Shown here piece after piece: positions 8,890 to 16,446 of a stretch of 45,195 nt of DNA. The translations under genes and the position numbers were made by a program. Where the stretch lies: positions 1 to 45,195 of the forward strand of contig CAMLDI010000022.1 in NCBI GenBank assembly GCA_946478845.1, in the 5' to 3' direction. Source of the DNA: an uncultured Paenibacillaceae bacterium. GTDB lineage: Bacteria > Bacillota > Bacilli > Aneurinibacillales > Aneurinibacillaceae. Positions within the stretch are counted from its first letter, which is position 1; every line of letters starts with the position of its first letter. The notes under the pieces are model-generated. The model searched no databases and was not told the origin of the DNA. It worked only from the letters and a program-made list of their open reading frames with translations.

Positions 8890-8918
8890 TTGAAATAATA
8901 CCCCGAGGGGTATATAAT
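8890..8918 (+). promoter_or_regulatory. Sigma-A promoter with CsoR/CstR-like operator in the spacer
   Basis: The -35 box is TTGAAA (8890-8895) and the -10 box is TATAAT (8913-8918), with a 17-base spacer. The spacer and the first -10 base contain the near-perfect palindrome ATACCCCGAGGGGTAT (8898-8913). C/G-tract palindromes of this form are the operators of CsoR-family repressors, including the persulfide sensor CstR. The controlled gene encodes a rhodanese fusion, so a CstR-like repressor is the best inference. No csoR or cstR gene lies in the window. Confidence 0.7.
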
Positions 8919-8958
8919 GAGATTATAGAGATTAACTTTACCTTCGGGAGGAACTAAA

Positions 8959-10635
8959 ATGTCTGATAATAAGAAATCAATCATTGTAATTGGCGGTGTA
9001 GCTGCTGGTGCCAGTGCCGCTGCGAAGGCTCGCCGGGAAGACGAACAAGCAGAAGTTTCCGTTTACGAAAAAGGAGAATATATTTCCTTTGCCAACTGTG
9101 GACTTCCTTACTATGTTGGGGATGAAATAAAAAATCAAAAAGCTCTTTTATTGCATACACCTGAATCCTTAAAAGCTCGTTTTAATTTAGATGTATATGT
9201 TAATCAAGAAGTGGTGGAAATTCAACCTGAAAAACATATTGTGTTAACCCGGGATCGTTTAACCGGGGCAATGGGAGAAAAAAGATATGACAAATTAATT
9301 ATTGCCACAGGAGCAAGACCCATTGTTCCTCCAATTGAAGGGATCCAATCTTCTAATGTTCAACTTCTTCGTACTGTTCCTGAAGCAGAACAATTAAAGA
9401 AAATGGTTGAAAGCGGCCAGGTGAAAAAAGCTGTTGTAATCGGTGGAGGCTTTATTGGATTAGAAGCCGTTGAAAATCTCCATCGTCAGGGAGTTGAAGT
9501 AACTCTTATTGAAAAAGCAGATCAAGTGATGACTCCATTTGATAAAGAAATGGTAACGTATATCGATGATGAACTCCGTGGCATGGGCGTTCCCATGATT
9601 ATGGAAAACGGCGTACAGAAATTTATCACTTCTGGTGATCAAGCGGTAGCTGTTGAATTAGAAGATGGGGAAAAAGTAGAAGCGGATGTATTCCTTTTAA
9701 GCATTGGTGTACGTCCAGATGTCACCCTTGCCCAAAAAGCGGGTGTTAAACTTGGCGCTAGCGGTGCTATTGAAGTGAATGAATACATGGAAACCAGTGT
9801 AGAAGATATTTATGCTGCGGGTGATGCTGTGGAAATTATGCACCTTGCCAGCAATCAAACGGTTTGGATTCCATTAGCTGGCCCTGCAAACAAACAAGGC
9901 CGTATTGCTGGTGCCAATGCAGTTGGTCGCCGCATGAAGTTCAAGGGTGCTTATGGCACGTCTATTGTTCGTGTAGGAAAAGTAGTTGCAGGAAAAACAG
10001 GCCTTGCTGAAAAAGAATGCCTGAGAAATAATATTGACTACCGTGTCACTTATAATTTCCATGGAGACCATGCCGGATATTATCCTGGTGCGGAAAATAT
10101 GATGATTAAATTAATTTCTGAAAAAGATTCCGGGCGTATTCTTGGGGTACAAATCGTAGGGGGCAATGGGGTTGATAAACGTATTGACGTTGTTGCTACT
10201 GCAATCTATGGTGGAATGACGGTTGAAGATTTAGAAAACCTTGACTTAGCTTATGCTCCTCCATTTGGCGCAGCAAAAGATCCAATTATTATGACGGGGA
10301 TGAACCACAGCAACTCTTTCCGTGGTGAAATGGATACGATTACCCCTGCAGAATTAGCTGCAAAATTAGGGGATCCTCATTTACAATTGGTAGATGTGCG
10401 TAATCCAAATGAATGGAAAGCAGGTACCATTGAAGGGGCAATAACGATTCCTTTAGATGATCTTCGCCAAAATCTGGATCAATTGGATCCAAATAAAGAA
10501 ACAGTGGTTTATTGCCGTAGCGGACAACGGAGCTACTTTGGCTCTTGTATCCTCCGCAACAACGGCTTTAATAACTTAAGAAACTTAACCGGTGGTTCAT
10601 TAAGCTGGGGAATTTATCAAAAAAGCCAATCCTAA
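8959..10635 (+). CDS. CoA-disulfide reductase with C-terminal rhodanese domain
   Basis: This 558-residue two-domain enzyme is the CoADR-Rhd type. Residues 1-450 are an FAD/NAD(P)H disulfide reductase: an N-terminal VIGGVAAGASAAAKARR dinucleotide fold, the single active-site Cys47 in SFANCGLPYYVGDE, a second Rossmann motif VVIGGGFIGLEAVENL, and the FAD segment DIYAAGDAVE. Residues about 460-558 are a rhodanese domain with active-site loop YCRSGQRS (Cys519). Characterised members reduce CoA-persulfide or polysulfide, and the rhodanese domain handles the sulfane sulfur. The start ATG follows GGAGG. The operator in its promoter points to induction by persulfides or thiol stress, which is inference. 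A strong terminator follows, so it is monocistronic. Confidence 0.93.
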   Translation: MSDNKKSIIVIGGVAAGASAAAKARREDEQAEVSVYEKGEYISFANCGLPYYVGDEIKNQKALLLHTPESLKARFNLDVYVNQEVVEIQPEKHIVLTRDRLTGAMGEKRYDKLIIATGARPIVPPIEGIQSSNVQLLRTVPEAEQLKKMVESGQVKKAVVIGGGFIGLEAVENLHRQGVEVTLIEKADQVMTPFDKEMVTYIDDELRGMGVPMIMENGVQKFITSGDQAVAVELEDGEKVEADVFLLSIGVRPDVTLAQKAGVKLGASGAIEVNEYMETSVEDIYAAGDAVEIMHLASNQTVWIPLAGPANKQGRIAGANAVGRRMKFKGAYGTSIVRVGKVVAGKTGLAEKECLRNNIDYRVTYNFHGDHAGYYPGAENMMIKLISEKDSGRILGVQIVGGNGVDKRIDVVATAIYGGMTVEDLENLDLAYAPPFGAAKDPIIMTGMNHSNSFRGEMDTITPAELAAKLGDPHLQLVDVRNPNEWKAGTIEGAITIPLDDLRQNLDQLDPNKETVVYCRSGQRSYFGSCILRNNGFNNLRNLTGGSLSWGIYQKSQS

Positions 10636-10673
10636 CTTCCCATATATACACTTTTCACTTTCACACCCTTCTT

Positions 10674-10714
10674 AACCCTACGGTCCACACCGTAGGGTTT
10701 TAATAATTTTTTTC
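10674..10714 (+). terminator. Rho-independent terminator after CoADR-rhodanese gene
   Basis: An 11-bp perfect stem (AACCCTACGGT with ACCGTAGGGTT) and a 4-base CCAC loop are followed by TTAATAATTTTTTT. It lies 38 bases past the stop codon. Confidence 0.88.
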
Positions 10715-10789
10715 ACACACATAAGGTTTTCGACATAAAAAACTGGTAATATAAAAAAGATAGCCAAAGTAACAAGGAGGCGTTTTTTC

Positions 10790-11866
10790 GTGTCGAAAAA
10801 GCAACGGCTGGGAGTCATTTATGGTGGAAAATCCAGCGAGCACGAGGTTTCTATCCACACAGCATTGTCTGTAATGAATGCAGTAAATAAAGAACAATAT
10901 GAAGTCATTCCTATTTACATAAACATGGAAGGACAGTGGATTCAAGGTCCTCTTGTACATGAAATGTTGGAAAGTATTGAAGAACTTCGCCTGGAGGCAG
11001 GAGTGAACCCTGCACCAAATATCCTGGGATTAAAAGAAGAATTTGATATGATTTTTCCTGTTATTCACGGCCCTAATGGAGAAGATGGAACACTGCAGGG
11101 GTTATTAGAGTTAATGGATGTTCCTTATGTAGGGTCCGGGGTGTTAGGTTCATCCCTAGGCATGGATAAAGTGATGATGAAAGAAGTCTATGGCAATAAA
11201 GGAATTCCTCAAGGGAATTACAAAGCCTATCTTCGCAGTGATTTGAAAGAGCAGTTTGAGGAAATTGTGAAAGAAATCGAAGAGGATTTTGGGTATCCCT
11301 GTTTTATTAAACCTGCCAACATGGGGTCAAGTGTAGGCATTAGTAAAGCAAAAGATCAGGAATCCTTGCGGGGAGCTTTACAATTAGCGGAACGCTTTGA
11401 CCGCAAAATTATTGTAGAAGAATTTATTAATGGCAGAGAGTTAGAAATTGGGGTTCTGGGAAATGACCGCCCTGAAACGTCAGTGGTGGGTGAAATCACC
11501 TTTGAAAATGAGTTTTATGATTATGAAGCGAAGTATAAAGGCGGCGGCACCCGTTTAACCATTCCAGCCCAGGTGCCAGACTCTGTGGTGTCCCGCATGA
11601 AAGAGCTTGCTGTTAAAGCCTTCCTGGCATTGGATTGCAGCGGGTTATCCCGGGTAGATTTTTTCTGGGATGTGGAAAAGGATCAGTTGTATATCAATGA
11701 AATTAATACATTGCCTGGTTTTACTCCCTTCAGTATGTACCCCATGATGTGGAAAGAAGCGGGAAAATCCTATGAAGAATTAATCAATACCCTGATTGCT
11801 TTAGGTTTAGAACGCTATCGGGAGAAAAAAGAAAATCAATTAGTGGCTGAGAAGTTTAATAGCTAA
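10790..11866 (+). CDS. ddl: D-alanine--D-alanine ligase
   Basis: This 358-residue ATP-grasp enzyme joins two D-alanines for the peptidoglycan stem peptide. The N-terminal domain starts RLGVIYGGKSSEHEVSI, the central ATP-grasp part contains KPANMGSSVGISK and EEFINGRELEIGVLG, and the C-terminal metal/ATP loop is YINEINTLPGFTPFSMYP, all diagnostic of Ddl. Translation starts at GTG 10790 with AAGGAGG upstream. In many Bacilli ddl is followed on the same strand by murF. Here murF faces it 630 bases away on the other strand, with a hairpin repeat and an ORF remnant between, suggesting local rearrangement. Confidence 0.96.
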   Translation: MSKKQRLGVIYGGKSSEHEVSIHTALSVMNAVNKEQYEVIPIYINMEGQWIQGPLVHEMLESIEELRLEAGVNPAPNILGLKEEFDMIFPVIHGPNGEDGTLQGLLELMDVPYVGSGVLGSSLGMDKVMMKEVYGNKGIPQGNYKAYLRSDLKEQFEEIVKEIEEDFGYPCFIKPANMGSSVGISKAKDQESLRGALQLAERFDRKIIVEEFINGRELEIGVLGNDRPETSVVGEITFENEFYDYEAKYKGGGTRLTIPAQVPDSVVSRMKELAVKAFLALDCSGLSRVDFFWDVEKDQLYINEINTLPGFTPFSMYPMMWKEAGKSYEELINTLIALGLERYREKKENQLVAEKFNS

Positions 11867-11880
11867 AGCATCAAAAAAGT

Positions 11881-11929
11881 GAACTGCACCCCACTTGTTA
11901 GATAGTGTCCAACAATTGGGATGCAGTTC
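11881..11929. repeat. 49-nt hairpin repeat, copy 1
   Basis: This long imperfect inverted repeat begins GAACTGCACCCC and ends GGGATGCAGTTC, with GTTAGATAGTGTCCAAC in the middle. A very similar element occurs at 41412-41458, sharing AACTGCACC at one end, TTAGAT-GTGTC in the middle and TGCAGTT at the other end. It may work as a terminator for ddl (GTGCTTTTT follows). The shared design also fits a dispersed palindromic element or a leftover insertion-sequence end. Confidence 0.65.
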
Positions 11930-11958
11930 ATAATGAGTGCTTTTTAATAACATATTTA

Positions 11959-12384
11959 TTATTTTTTATTTAAAATTTCCGGAATAACTGATAACTCTCT
12001 TAAATCCGCATATTTTTCTTTTAAAAAGTTTATTGTTATTTCAATAGGATAATTAATCTTCTCATCTTCTTCAACATTCAAAATAGTAAGAAGATTTTTA
12101 TGCAATTCTTGAATACTTGTTACTTTTCCTGTTCTTATGTATTCTTTTTGTGCCAATAAAGGCAAACGATTTATTTCAAAACGATTCTCTGGACTAATAC
12201 TGCGTTTTAAACAAATAAAGTCTACATCCATATTAAATTTAGGAAATGAAGTGCTGACGATCTTCGTTAGTACATTTTCTAAACTTTCTATAGATCCTCT
12301 TAATTCAAAACATTCTCGATCCAGTCTATCGATAGTTTCCAAGAGCTCTTTTCGCTCTTTTTCTAAATCTGAAACTTTTGAAAT
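11959..12384 (-). pseudogene. Orphan ORF remnant, possible coiled-coil protein
   Basis: The frame is open from an in-frame TAA at 12385-12387 to the stop at 11959. The only usual start codon in the first part is TTG 12342, without a clear ribosome binding site; from there it encodes 127 residues. The upstream part reads KVSDLEKERKELLETIDRL, a heptad-like charged helix, and the rest is also charged and helical. The N-terminus therefore seems to be missing. It sits between two hairpins and separates the convergent ddl and murF genes. I do not recognise the family. It could be a small intact protein, but a 5'-truncated gene is more likely. Confidence 0.4.
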
Positions 12385-12413
12385 TTATGAAGCGGTATAT
12401 AAAAATGAAAACA

Positions 12414-12457
12414 AGGGCTGTTACTCATGAACTAGTCAGTTTATGAGTAACAGCCCT
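12414..12457 (-). terminator. 15-bp stem hairpin downstream of murF
   Basis: A perfect 15-bp stem (AGGGCTGTTACTCAT with ATGAGTAACAGCCCT) has a 14-base loop. On the minus strand it lies 44 bases past the murF stop and is followed by TGTTTTCATTTTTA, so it can terminate murF. The unusually long stem could also be the footprint of a mobile element end. Confidence 0.6.
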
Positions 12458-12500
12458 GAATGCTACCTAACGATTACCTTAAAATATCTACTGCTCTTCT

Positions 12501-13892
12501 TTACATAAGTTCATCCAATAAGGTTTCTAATTTCATGCCCCGGGATGCTTTTAAGAGGATGGCATATTCTTGTGATTTAAAAGATTCCAGGTATTTTATT
12601 GCTTCTTCTTTTGTTGGGAAGTGGTTGGATTCACCAAGATAGGCATCAGAAATTTCTTTAGAGAGATTGCCAATGGTGATTAACCTGAATTCCTCTTCCA
12701 TTTCATTCAAAGCTTCTCCCACTTCACGATGGTATGATTCCGTCTGCTCCCCTAGCTCGAACATGTCTCCAAGAATAATGACTTTGGTTCGTTCTTGGAA
12801 TACAGTAAGGAAGGTGGAGACAGAGGCCTTCATGGAAGAAGGGCTGGCATTGTAAGCATCATTTATAATCAGTAACCCATTTGCCCCAATAATTTTCTGG
12901 AAGCGCATAGCGGAGATTTCCAGACCCTTTAAACGTTCTTGAATCTGTTCAGGTGTGACTCCAAGATGGAGAGCGATAAAAATCCCGGGAAGGGTATTGG
13001 AAATATTATGTTCTCCATATAAAGACATTACACAGGAAAACTGTTGATGGTCATAGGTGACAGTAAAATGGCTTCCCTGTTCATCATAATAAAGATTGGA
13101 AGCAGTAATGTCTGCTGCTCTTTCTTGTTCATCTTGTTGGCTCACATGATAAAAATAGGTTTTTCCCGGATTTAAGTGAGCCAGATTAGCCACATAAGGA
13201 TTATCCTGATTTAAGCAAGCAAACCCATTGGGATTGGTGTGGCCAAGCAACTCTCCTTTTGCCAGGGCGATTTTTTCCCGGGACTCAAAAAACTCCATGT
13301 GAGCATCGTTTACGTTTGTGATGATGCTATAGTCAGGATTTACAATTCCTGCAAGAAAATCAATTTCTCCCTCGTGGTTCATCCCTAATTCTAATACAGC
13401 TACTTCCGTTTCAGGAGTAATTTGCAGGATGGAAAGAGGCACTCCTAAATGGTTATTAAAATTTTTATAGGTTTTATACACCTTGTATTTTCCCTCAAGA
13501 AGATGGGCAGTAATATCTTTTGTTGTGGTTTTTCCATTGCTGCCGGTAATGGCAATAAAGGGAATCTGCAGTTTATTTCGATAAGCTTTCGCTAAATCTT
13601 GAAACCCTTTTTCTGTATCCTTTACTAACACAAGGGCTAAATTGGGATCAAGGTTTTCTAATTCAGAAACATCTGCCCTGGAAATAAGGGCTCCAGCTAT
13701 GCCTTTTTCCATTGCGGCAGGAAGAAAATCATGGCCATCTCTGGTTCCTGATGTAAGGGCTATAAACAATCCACCCTGGTTCAACTGCCGGGAATCAAAA
13801 TGAACAGATGTAATTCGAGTATCTCCATTTCCTTGCAACAATGTACCGCCAGTAATTTGAACAATTTCATTTATTGAAAGCATCAGCATCAT
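12501..13892 (-). CDS. murF: UDP-N-acetylmuramoyl-tripeptide--D-alanyl-D-alanine ligase
   Basis: This 463-residue Mur ligase adds D-Ala-D-Ala, the product of Ddl, to the UDP-MurNAc-tripeptide in the cytoplasm. The N-terminal MurF domain includes TSVHFDSRQLNQGGLFIAL. The P-loop is AITGSNGKTTTKD near residue 115, then VLELGMNHEGEI and the C-terminal-domain segment INDAYNASPSSMKASV typical of MurF. GGAGGG lies five bases before ATG 13892. It is transcribed alone from a promoter overlapped by a 9-bp inverted repeat, convergent with ddl rather than co-directional. Confidence 0.96.
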   Translation of the reverse strand: MMLMLSINEIVQITGGTLLQGNGDTRITSVHFDSRQLNQGGLFIALTSGTRDGHDFLPAAMEKGIAGALISRADVSELENLDPNLALVLVKDTEKGFQDLAKAYRNKLQIPFIAITGSNGKTTTKDITAHLLEGKYKVYKTYKNFNNHLGVPLSILQITPETEVAVLELGMNHEGEIDFLAGIVNPDYSIITNVNDAHMEFFESREKIALAKGELLGHTNPNGFACLNQDNPYVANLAHLNPGKTYFYHVSQQDEQERAADITASNLYYDEQGSHFTVTYDHQQFSCVMSLYGEHNISNTLPGIFIALHLGVTPEQIQERLKGLEISAMRFQKIIGANGLLIINDAYNASPSSMKASVSTFLTVFQERTKVIILGDMFELGEQTESYHREVGEALNEMEEEFRLITIGNLSKEISDAYLGESNHFPTKEEAIKYLESFKSQEYAILLKASRGMKLETLLDELM

Positions 13893-13916
13893 TAAATCCC
13901 TCCGGTTTTTCCTTGG

Positions 13917-13948
13917 CAGATCAGATTATATTAAATTATTCTGATCTG
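13917..13948 (-). promoter_or_regulatory. murF promoter region with 9-bp inverted repeat
   Basis: CAGATCAGA and TCTGATCTG face each other across 14 A/T bases. On the minus strand the intervening bases end in a perfect TATAAT -10 box, and a weak TTATTC -35 lies 17 bases upstream. A palindrome centred on the promoter is the usual layout of an operator. No regulator is identified. Confidence 0.5.
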
Positions 13949-13961
13949 AATAAGGGCAACT

Positions 13962-14018
13962 AGGGCTGCCGCCGGCACCAATGGCTTGGCGCCAGCCAAG
14001 TTTTCTTTACTGATAATG
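13962..14018. other. GC-rich structured stretch between murF and rpsU promoters
   Basis: In an otherwise A/T-rich intergenic region, GGCTGCCGCC can pair with GGCGCCAGCC (one mismatch), and CTTGG with CCAAG. No T run follows, so it is not an obvious terminator. It may be a remnant or an RNA structure in the divergent murF/rpsU region. The other roughly 55 bases up to the rpsU promoter show nothing I can name. Confidence 0.3.
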
Positions 14019-14073
14019 CTATCATTAACTTTATGCTCGGGCAAGATGAAGATGATAAACATAGGCCAATGGG

Positions 14074-14102
14074 TTGACCTGAATTAACCAGTATAATATA
14101 AT
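14074..14102 (+). promoter_or_regulatory. Sigma-A promoter of rpsU-yqeY
   Basis: TTGACC (14074-14079), a 17-base spacer and TATAAT (14097-14102) form a near-consensus promoter. Transcription would begin about 75 bases before the rpsU start codon. Confidence 0.8.
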
Positions 14103-14182
14103 GTCTTTTGATGGCTTTTGCATATCCTTTCGAGTTTTCTATGCAAATGTGATTGATGGTTATTGTGGAGGGAGGGGAAATA

Positions 14183-14356
14183 ATGGCAGAAGTTCGTATT
14201 CGTAAAAACGAGTCTCTGGATCAAGCATTACGTCGCTTTAAGCGGGATTGCTCTAAGGATGGTGTTCTTGCGGAACTTAAGAAGCGCAGACATTATGAAA
14301 AGCCCAGCGTAAAACGCAAGAAAAAGTCTGAGGCAGCACGTAAACGGAAATTCTAG
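14183..14356 (+). CDS. rpsU: 30S ribosomal protein S21
   Basis: This 57-residue basic protein begins [20 protein letters not shown] and ends in a Lys/Arg-rich tail ([14 protein letters not shown]), the typical form and length of bacterial S21. ATG 14183 follows GGAGGGAGGGG; upstream in-frame ATGs are not conserved. It precedes yqeY by 13 bases, as in other Bacilli, and is driven by the promoter at 14074. Confidence 0.97.
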   Translation: MAEVRIRKNESLDQALRRFKRDCSKDGVLAELKKRRHYEKPSVKRKKKSEAARKRKF

Positions 14357-14369
14357 GAGGATGTTAGAT

Positions 14370-14813
14370 ATGAGTCTTGTCGAACGTTTAAATCAAGATA
14401 TGAAGCTGGCGATGAAGAACAAAGACAAGCTCAAACTTTCCGTCATCCGCATGGTTAAAGCTTCAGTTAAGAATGAAGAGATTAACCAGGGTTCACCCCT
14501 GACGGATGAACAGGTGCTTGCTGTTGTGACTCGTGAGCTGAAGCAAAGACGTGATTCCCTCCAAGAATTTGATAAAGCTGGCCGTGAGGATCTTGCGGCT
14601 CCTACTCGTGAAGAGATTGAAATCCTTCTTGAATATATGCCTGAACAAATGGGTGAAGAAGAAATTCGTCGTGTTGTTTCAGAGGCCATCCAACAGGTTG
14701 GTGCTCAATCCAAAAAAGACCTAGGGAAAGTTATGGGTGTCTTAATGCCTAAAGTGAAAGGTCGCGCCGATGGTGCCCTTGTTAATAAAATTGTTCAGGA
14801 ACTGTTGTCTTAA
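14370..14813 (+). CDS. yqeY: GatB/YqeY domain protein
   Basis: This 147-residue YqeY protein is an all-helical relative of the C-terminal tRNA-binding part of the amidotransferase subunit GatB. The family pattern is clear: LKLSVIRMVKASVKNEEI, RRDSLQEFDKAGREDL, EIEILLEYMPEQM and GKVMGVLMPKVKGRADGALV. ATG 14370 has AGGAGG nine bases upstream. ATG 14361 touches the AGGAGG and is too close to use. It follows rpsU in the conserved order. Its exact cellular role is not settled; a tRNA-related one is suggested by the GatB homology. Confidence 0.93.
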   Translation: MSLVERLNQDMKLAMKNKDKLKLSVIRMVKASVKNEEINQGSPLTDEQVLAVVTRELKQRRDSLQEFDKAGREDLAAPTREEIEILLEYMPEQMGEEEIRRVVSEAIQQVGAQSKKDLGKVMGVLMPKVKGRADGALVNKIVQELLS

Positions 14814-14829
14814 ACTTAAAATGAATTAA

Positions 14830-14865
14830 AAAGAAGCTGCTTTAAACAGGCAGCTTCTTTTTTTG
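14830..14865 (+). terminator. Terminator after yqeY
   Basis: An 11-bp stem (AAAGAAGCTGC with GCAGCTTCTTT) is followed by TTTT, starting 16 bases past the stop. It separates the constitutive rpsU-yqeY unit from the sporulation genes. Confidence 0.88.
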
Positions 14866-14866
14866 T

Positions 14867-14895
14867 TCATAATACACCCCTTTCTCGCATACTGA
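14867..14895 (+). promoter_or_regulatory. Probable sigma-E promoter of yqfC-yqfD
   Basis: TCATAAT (14867-14873), 14 bases and CATACTGA (14888-14895) resemble the sigma-E pattern (KMATATT, 13-15 bases, CATACANT): six of seven bases in -35 and the CATAC core in -10. yqfC and yqfD belong to the mother-cell sigma-E regulon in B. subtilis, which supports the reading. Confidence 0.5.
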
Positions 14896-14925
14896 TGAAT
14901 TATAGAAAGGGGGCAACGCGGCAAG

Positions 14926-15207
14926 GTGAAGAAATGGAGCGAGAATTGGCGGAAGGTCGCTGCCGGCGTTCTTGATTTGCCTAAGGATATCACCATGGAA
15001 ATGCCCCGGATTACAATGATCGGCCAATTTCAAATGTATATTGAAAATCACCGCGGAGTCCTTCATTTCAGTGATAAGGAACTCCGCTTACTTTTAACCA
15101 AAGGACAATTAATCATTAAAGGAAACAACCTTGTTATCCGGGCAATTTTGCCTGAAGAAGTACTTGTAGAGGGTATTATTCATCAGGTGATTTTTGTTGA
15201 TAAATGA
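14926..15207 (+). CDS. yqfC: Sporulation protein YqfC
   Basis: This 93-residue YabP/YqfC-family protein contains VLDLPKDITMEMPRITMIG, ENHRGVLHFSDKELRLLL and KGQLIIKGNNLVIRAI, which closely match YqfC. The start GTG 14926 has GGGGGC about 14 bases upstream, a loose spacing. It is made in the mother cell during sporulation in B. subtilis; the molecular function is not known. It is coupled with yqfD 24 bases downstream and follows a sigma-E-like promoter. Confidence 0.9.
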   Translation: MKKWSENWRKVAAGVLDLPKDITMEMPRITMIGQFQMYIENHRGVLHFSDKELRLLLTKGQLIIKGNNLVIRAILPEEVLVEGIIHQVIFVDK

Positions 15208-15231
15208 ATCAGAAGGAGGCCGCCCACACCC

Positions 15232-16440
15232 ATGAATCTGAATAGGATAAATTGGATCCAGGGGTATCTTGAATTGCAAATCAGAGGAAAATATGTAGAA
15301 AGATTATTAAATCGCATGGTAGGACAAGGAATTCATGTTTGGAATATACGCAGGAAAGGGGCAGAGGCCTATTTTTGTATTACGGTAAAAGATTTTTACC
15401 AGTTAAAACCTTTGCTGAAGGAAACGTATTGTCGCTTTCATGTGGTAAAGCGGGTAGGTTTTCCTTTTTTCTTGGACAAATTAAGGACACGCTCCCTCTT
15501 TCTCGTTGGAGTTCTCTTATTTTTTATAGGGGTTTATTGCCTTTCTTTTGTGGTTTGGCGCGTAGAAGTTGTAGGAAATGAAAATACCTCTGAGCTTCAA
15601 ATAAGACAAGCTGCTGAACAATTGGGCATTAAACAAGGGGTATTTGTATTTCAATTGCCCCCTATGGAAAAAATTCAAAGAGAACTATTAAAGAAAGTCC
15701 CCGATGCTTCCTGGGTTGGATTTGAAATGAAAGGGACCACGGCGTTAATTAAGATCGCCGAAAAAGTGTTGCCTGAAGAACAAAGAAAGCAAGTTCGTCC
15801 CATGCATTTGATCGCGAAGAAGAAAGCAGTAATCTATTATCTCTTTGCAGAAAGGGGAAAACCCCTGGTCAGAGTGAATGATGTGGTTAAGCCAGGGCAA
15901 ATCCTTATTTCGGGAATCCTGGGAAATGAAGAATACTCAACGATTGATACGGCCCGAGGAATAGTAGAAGGGGAAGTATGGTATGAATCAGAAATTGAAG
16001 TTCCCCTAAAACAGAATCGCCCCATATTAACAGGGGATAATTATAAAGAAAAATATTTGACGATAGGCAACTGGAATTTAAAGATTAGCGGTTATTTTCA
16101 AAAACCCTTTAGCCATGCGGTGAAGACAGAAGAATCAGCTACTTTGCCTTGGTTGAAAAAATACTTTACCCTGGGGGTAAAGACCGTCACCTATCAGGAA
16201 GATACCATTCATGAATCATTAATTAATGAGGCAGAAGCCAGTGCCCTGGGAAAACGCTTTGCCAGGGAAAATCTTCTGAAAAAGTTGGATGCCAGTGCCA
16301 GAATTAAGGATGAAATTGTTTTGCACCAGAGACTTGAGAATGGTAAAGTTTATATAAAGATTCATTATGTGGTTATAGAAAATATTGCTAAGGAACAACT
16401 CATCGATTTAAATCAGATCAAAGAAAATAAAGGAGAATGA
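15232..16440 (+). CDS. yqfD: Sporulation protein YqfD
   Basis: This 402-residue protein has a cytoplasmic N-terminal domain of about 85 residues, one membrane segment (SLFLVGVLLFFIGVYCLSFV, residues about 87-106), then a large extracytoplasmic domain including VVKPGQILISGILGNEEYS. This is the layout of YqfD, a mother-cell membrane protein of the sigma-E regulon with distant similarity to the stage IV protein family. AAGGAGG precedes ATG 15232. It is the second gene of the yqfCD unit and may continue into phoH. Confidence 0.93.
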   Translation: MNLNRINWIQGYLELQIRGKYVERLLNRMVGQGIHVWNIRRKGAEAYFCITVKDFYQLKPLLKETYCRFHVVKRVGFPFFLDKLRTRSLFLVGVLLFFIGVYCLSFVVWRVEVVGNENTSELQIRQAAEQLGIKQGVFVFQLPPMEKIQRELLKKVPDASWVGFEMKGTTALIKIAEKVLPEEQRKQVRPMHLIAKKKAVIYYLFAERGKPLVRVNDVVKPGQILISGILGNEEYSTIDTARGIVEGEVWYESEIEVPLKQNRPILTGDNYKEKYLTIGNWNLKISGYFQKPFSHAVKTEESATLPWLKKYFTLGVKTVTYQEDTIHESLINEAEASALGKRFARENLLKKLDASARIKDEIVLHQRLENGKVYIKIHYVVIENIAKEQLIDLNQIKENKGE

Positions 16441-16446
16441 GGTCTG

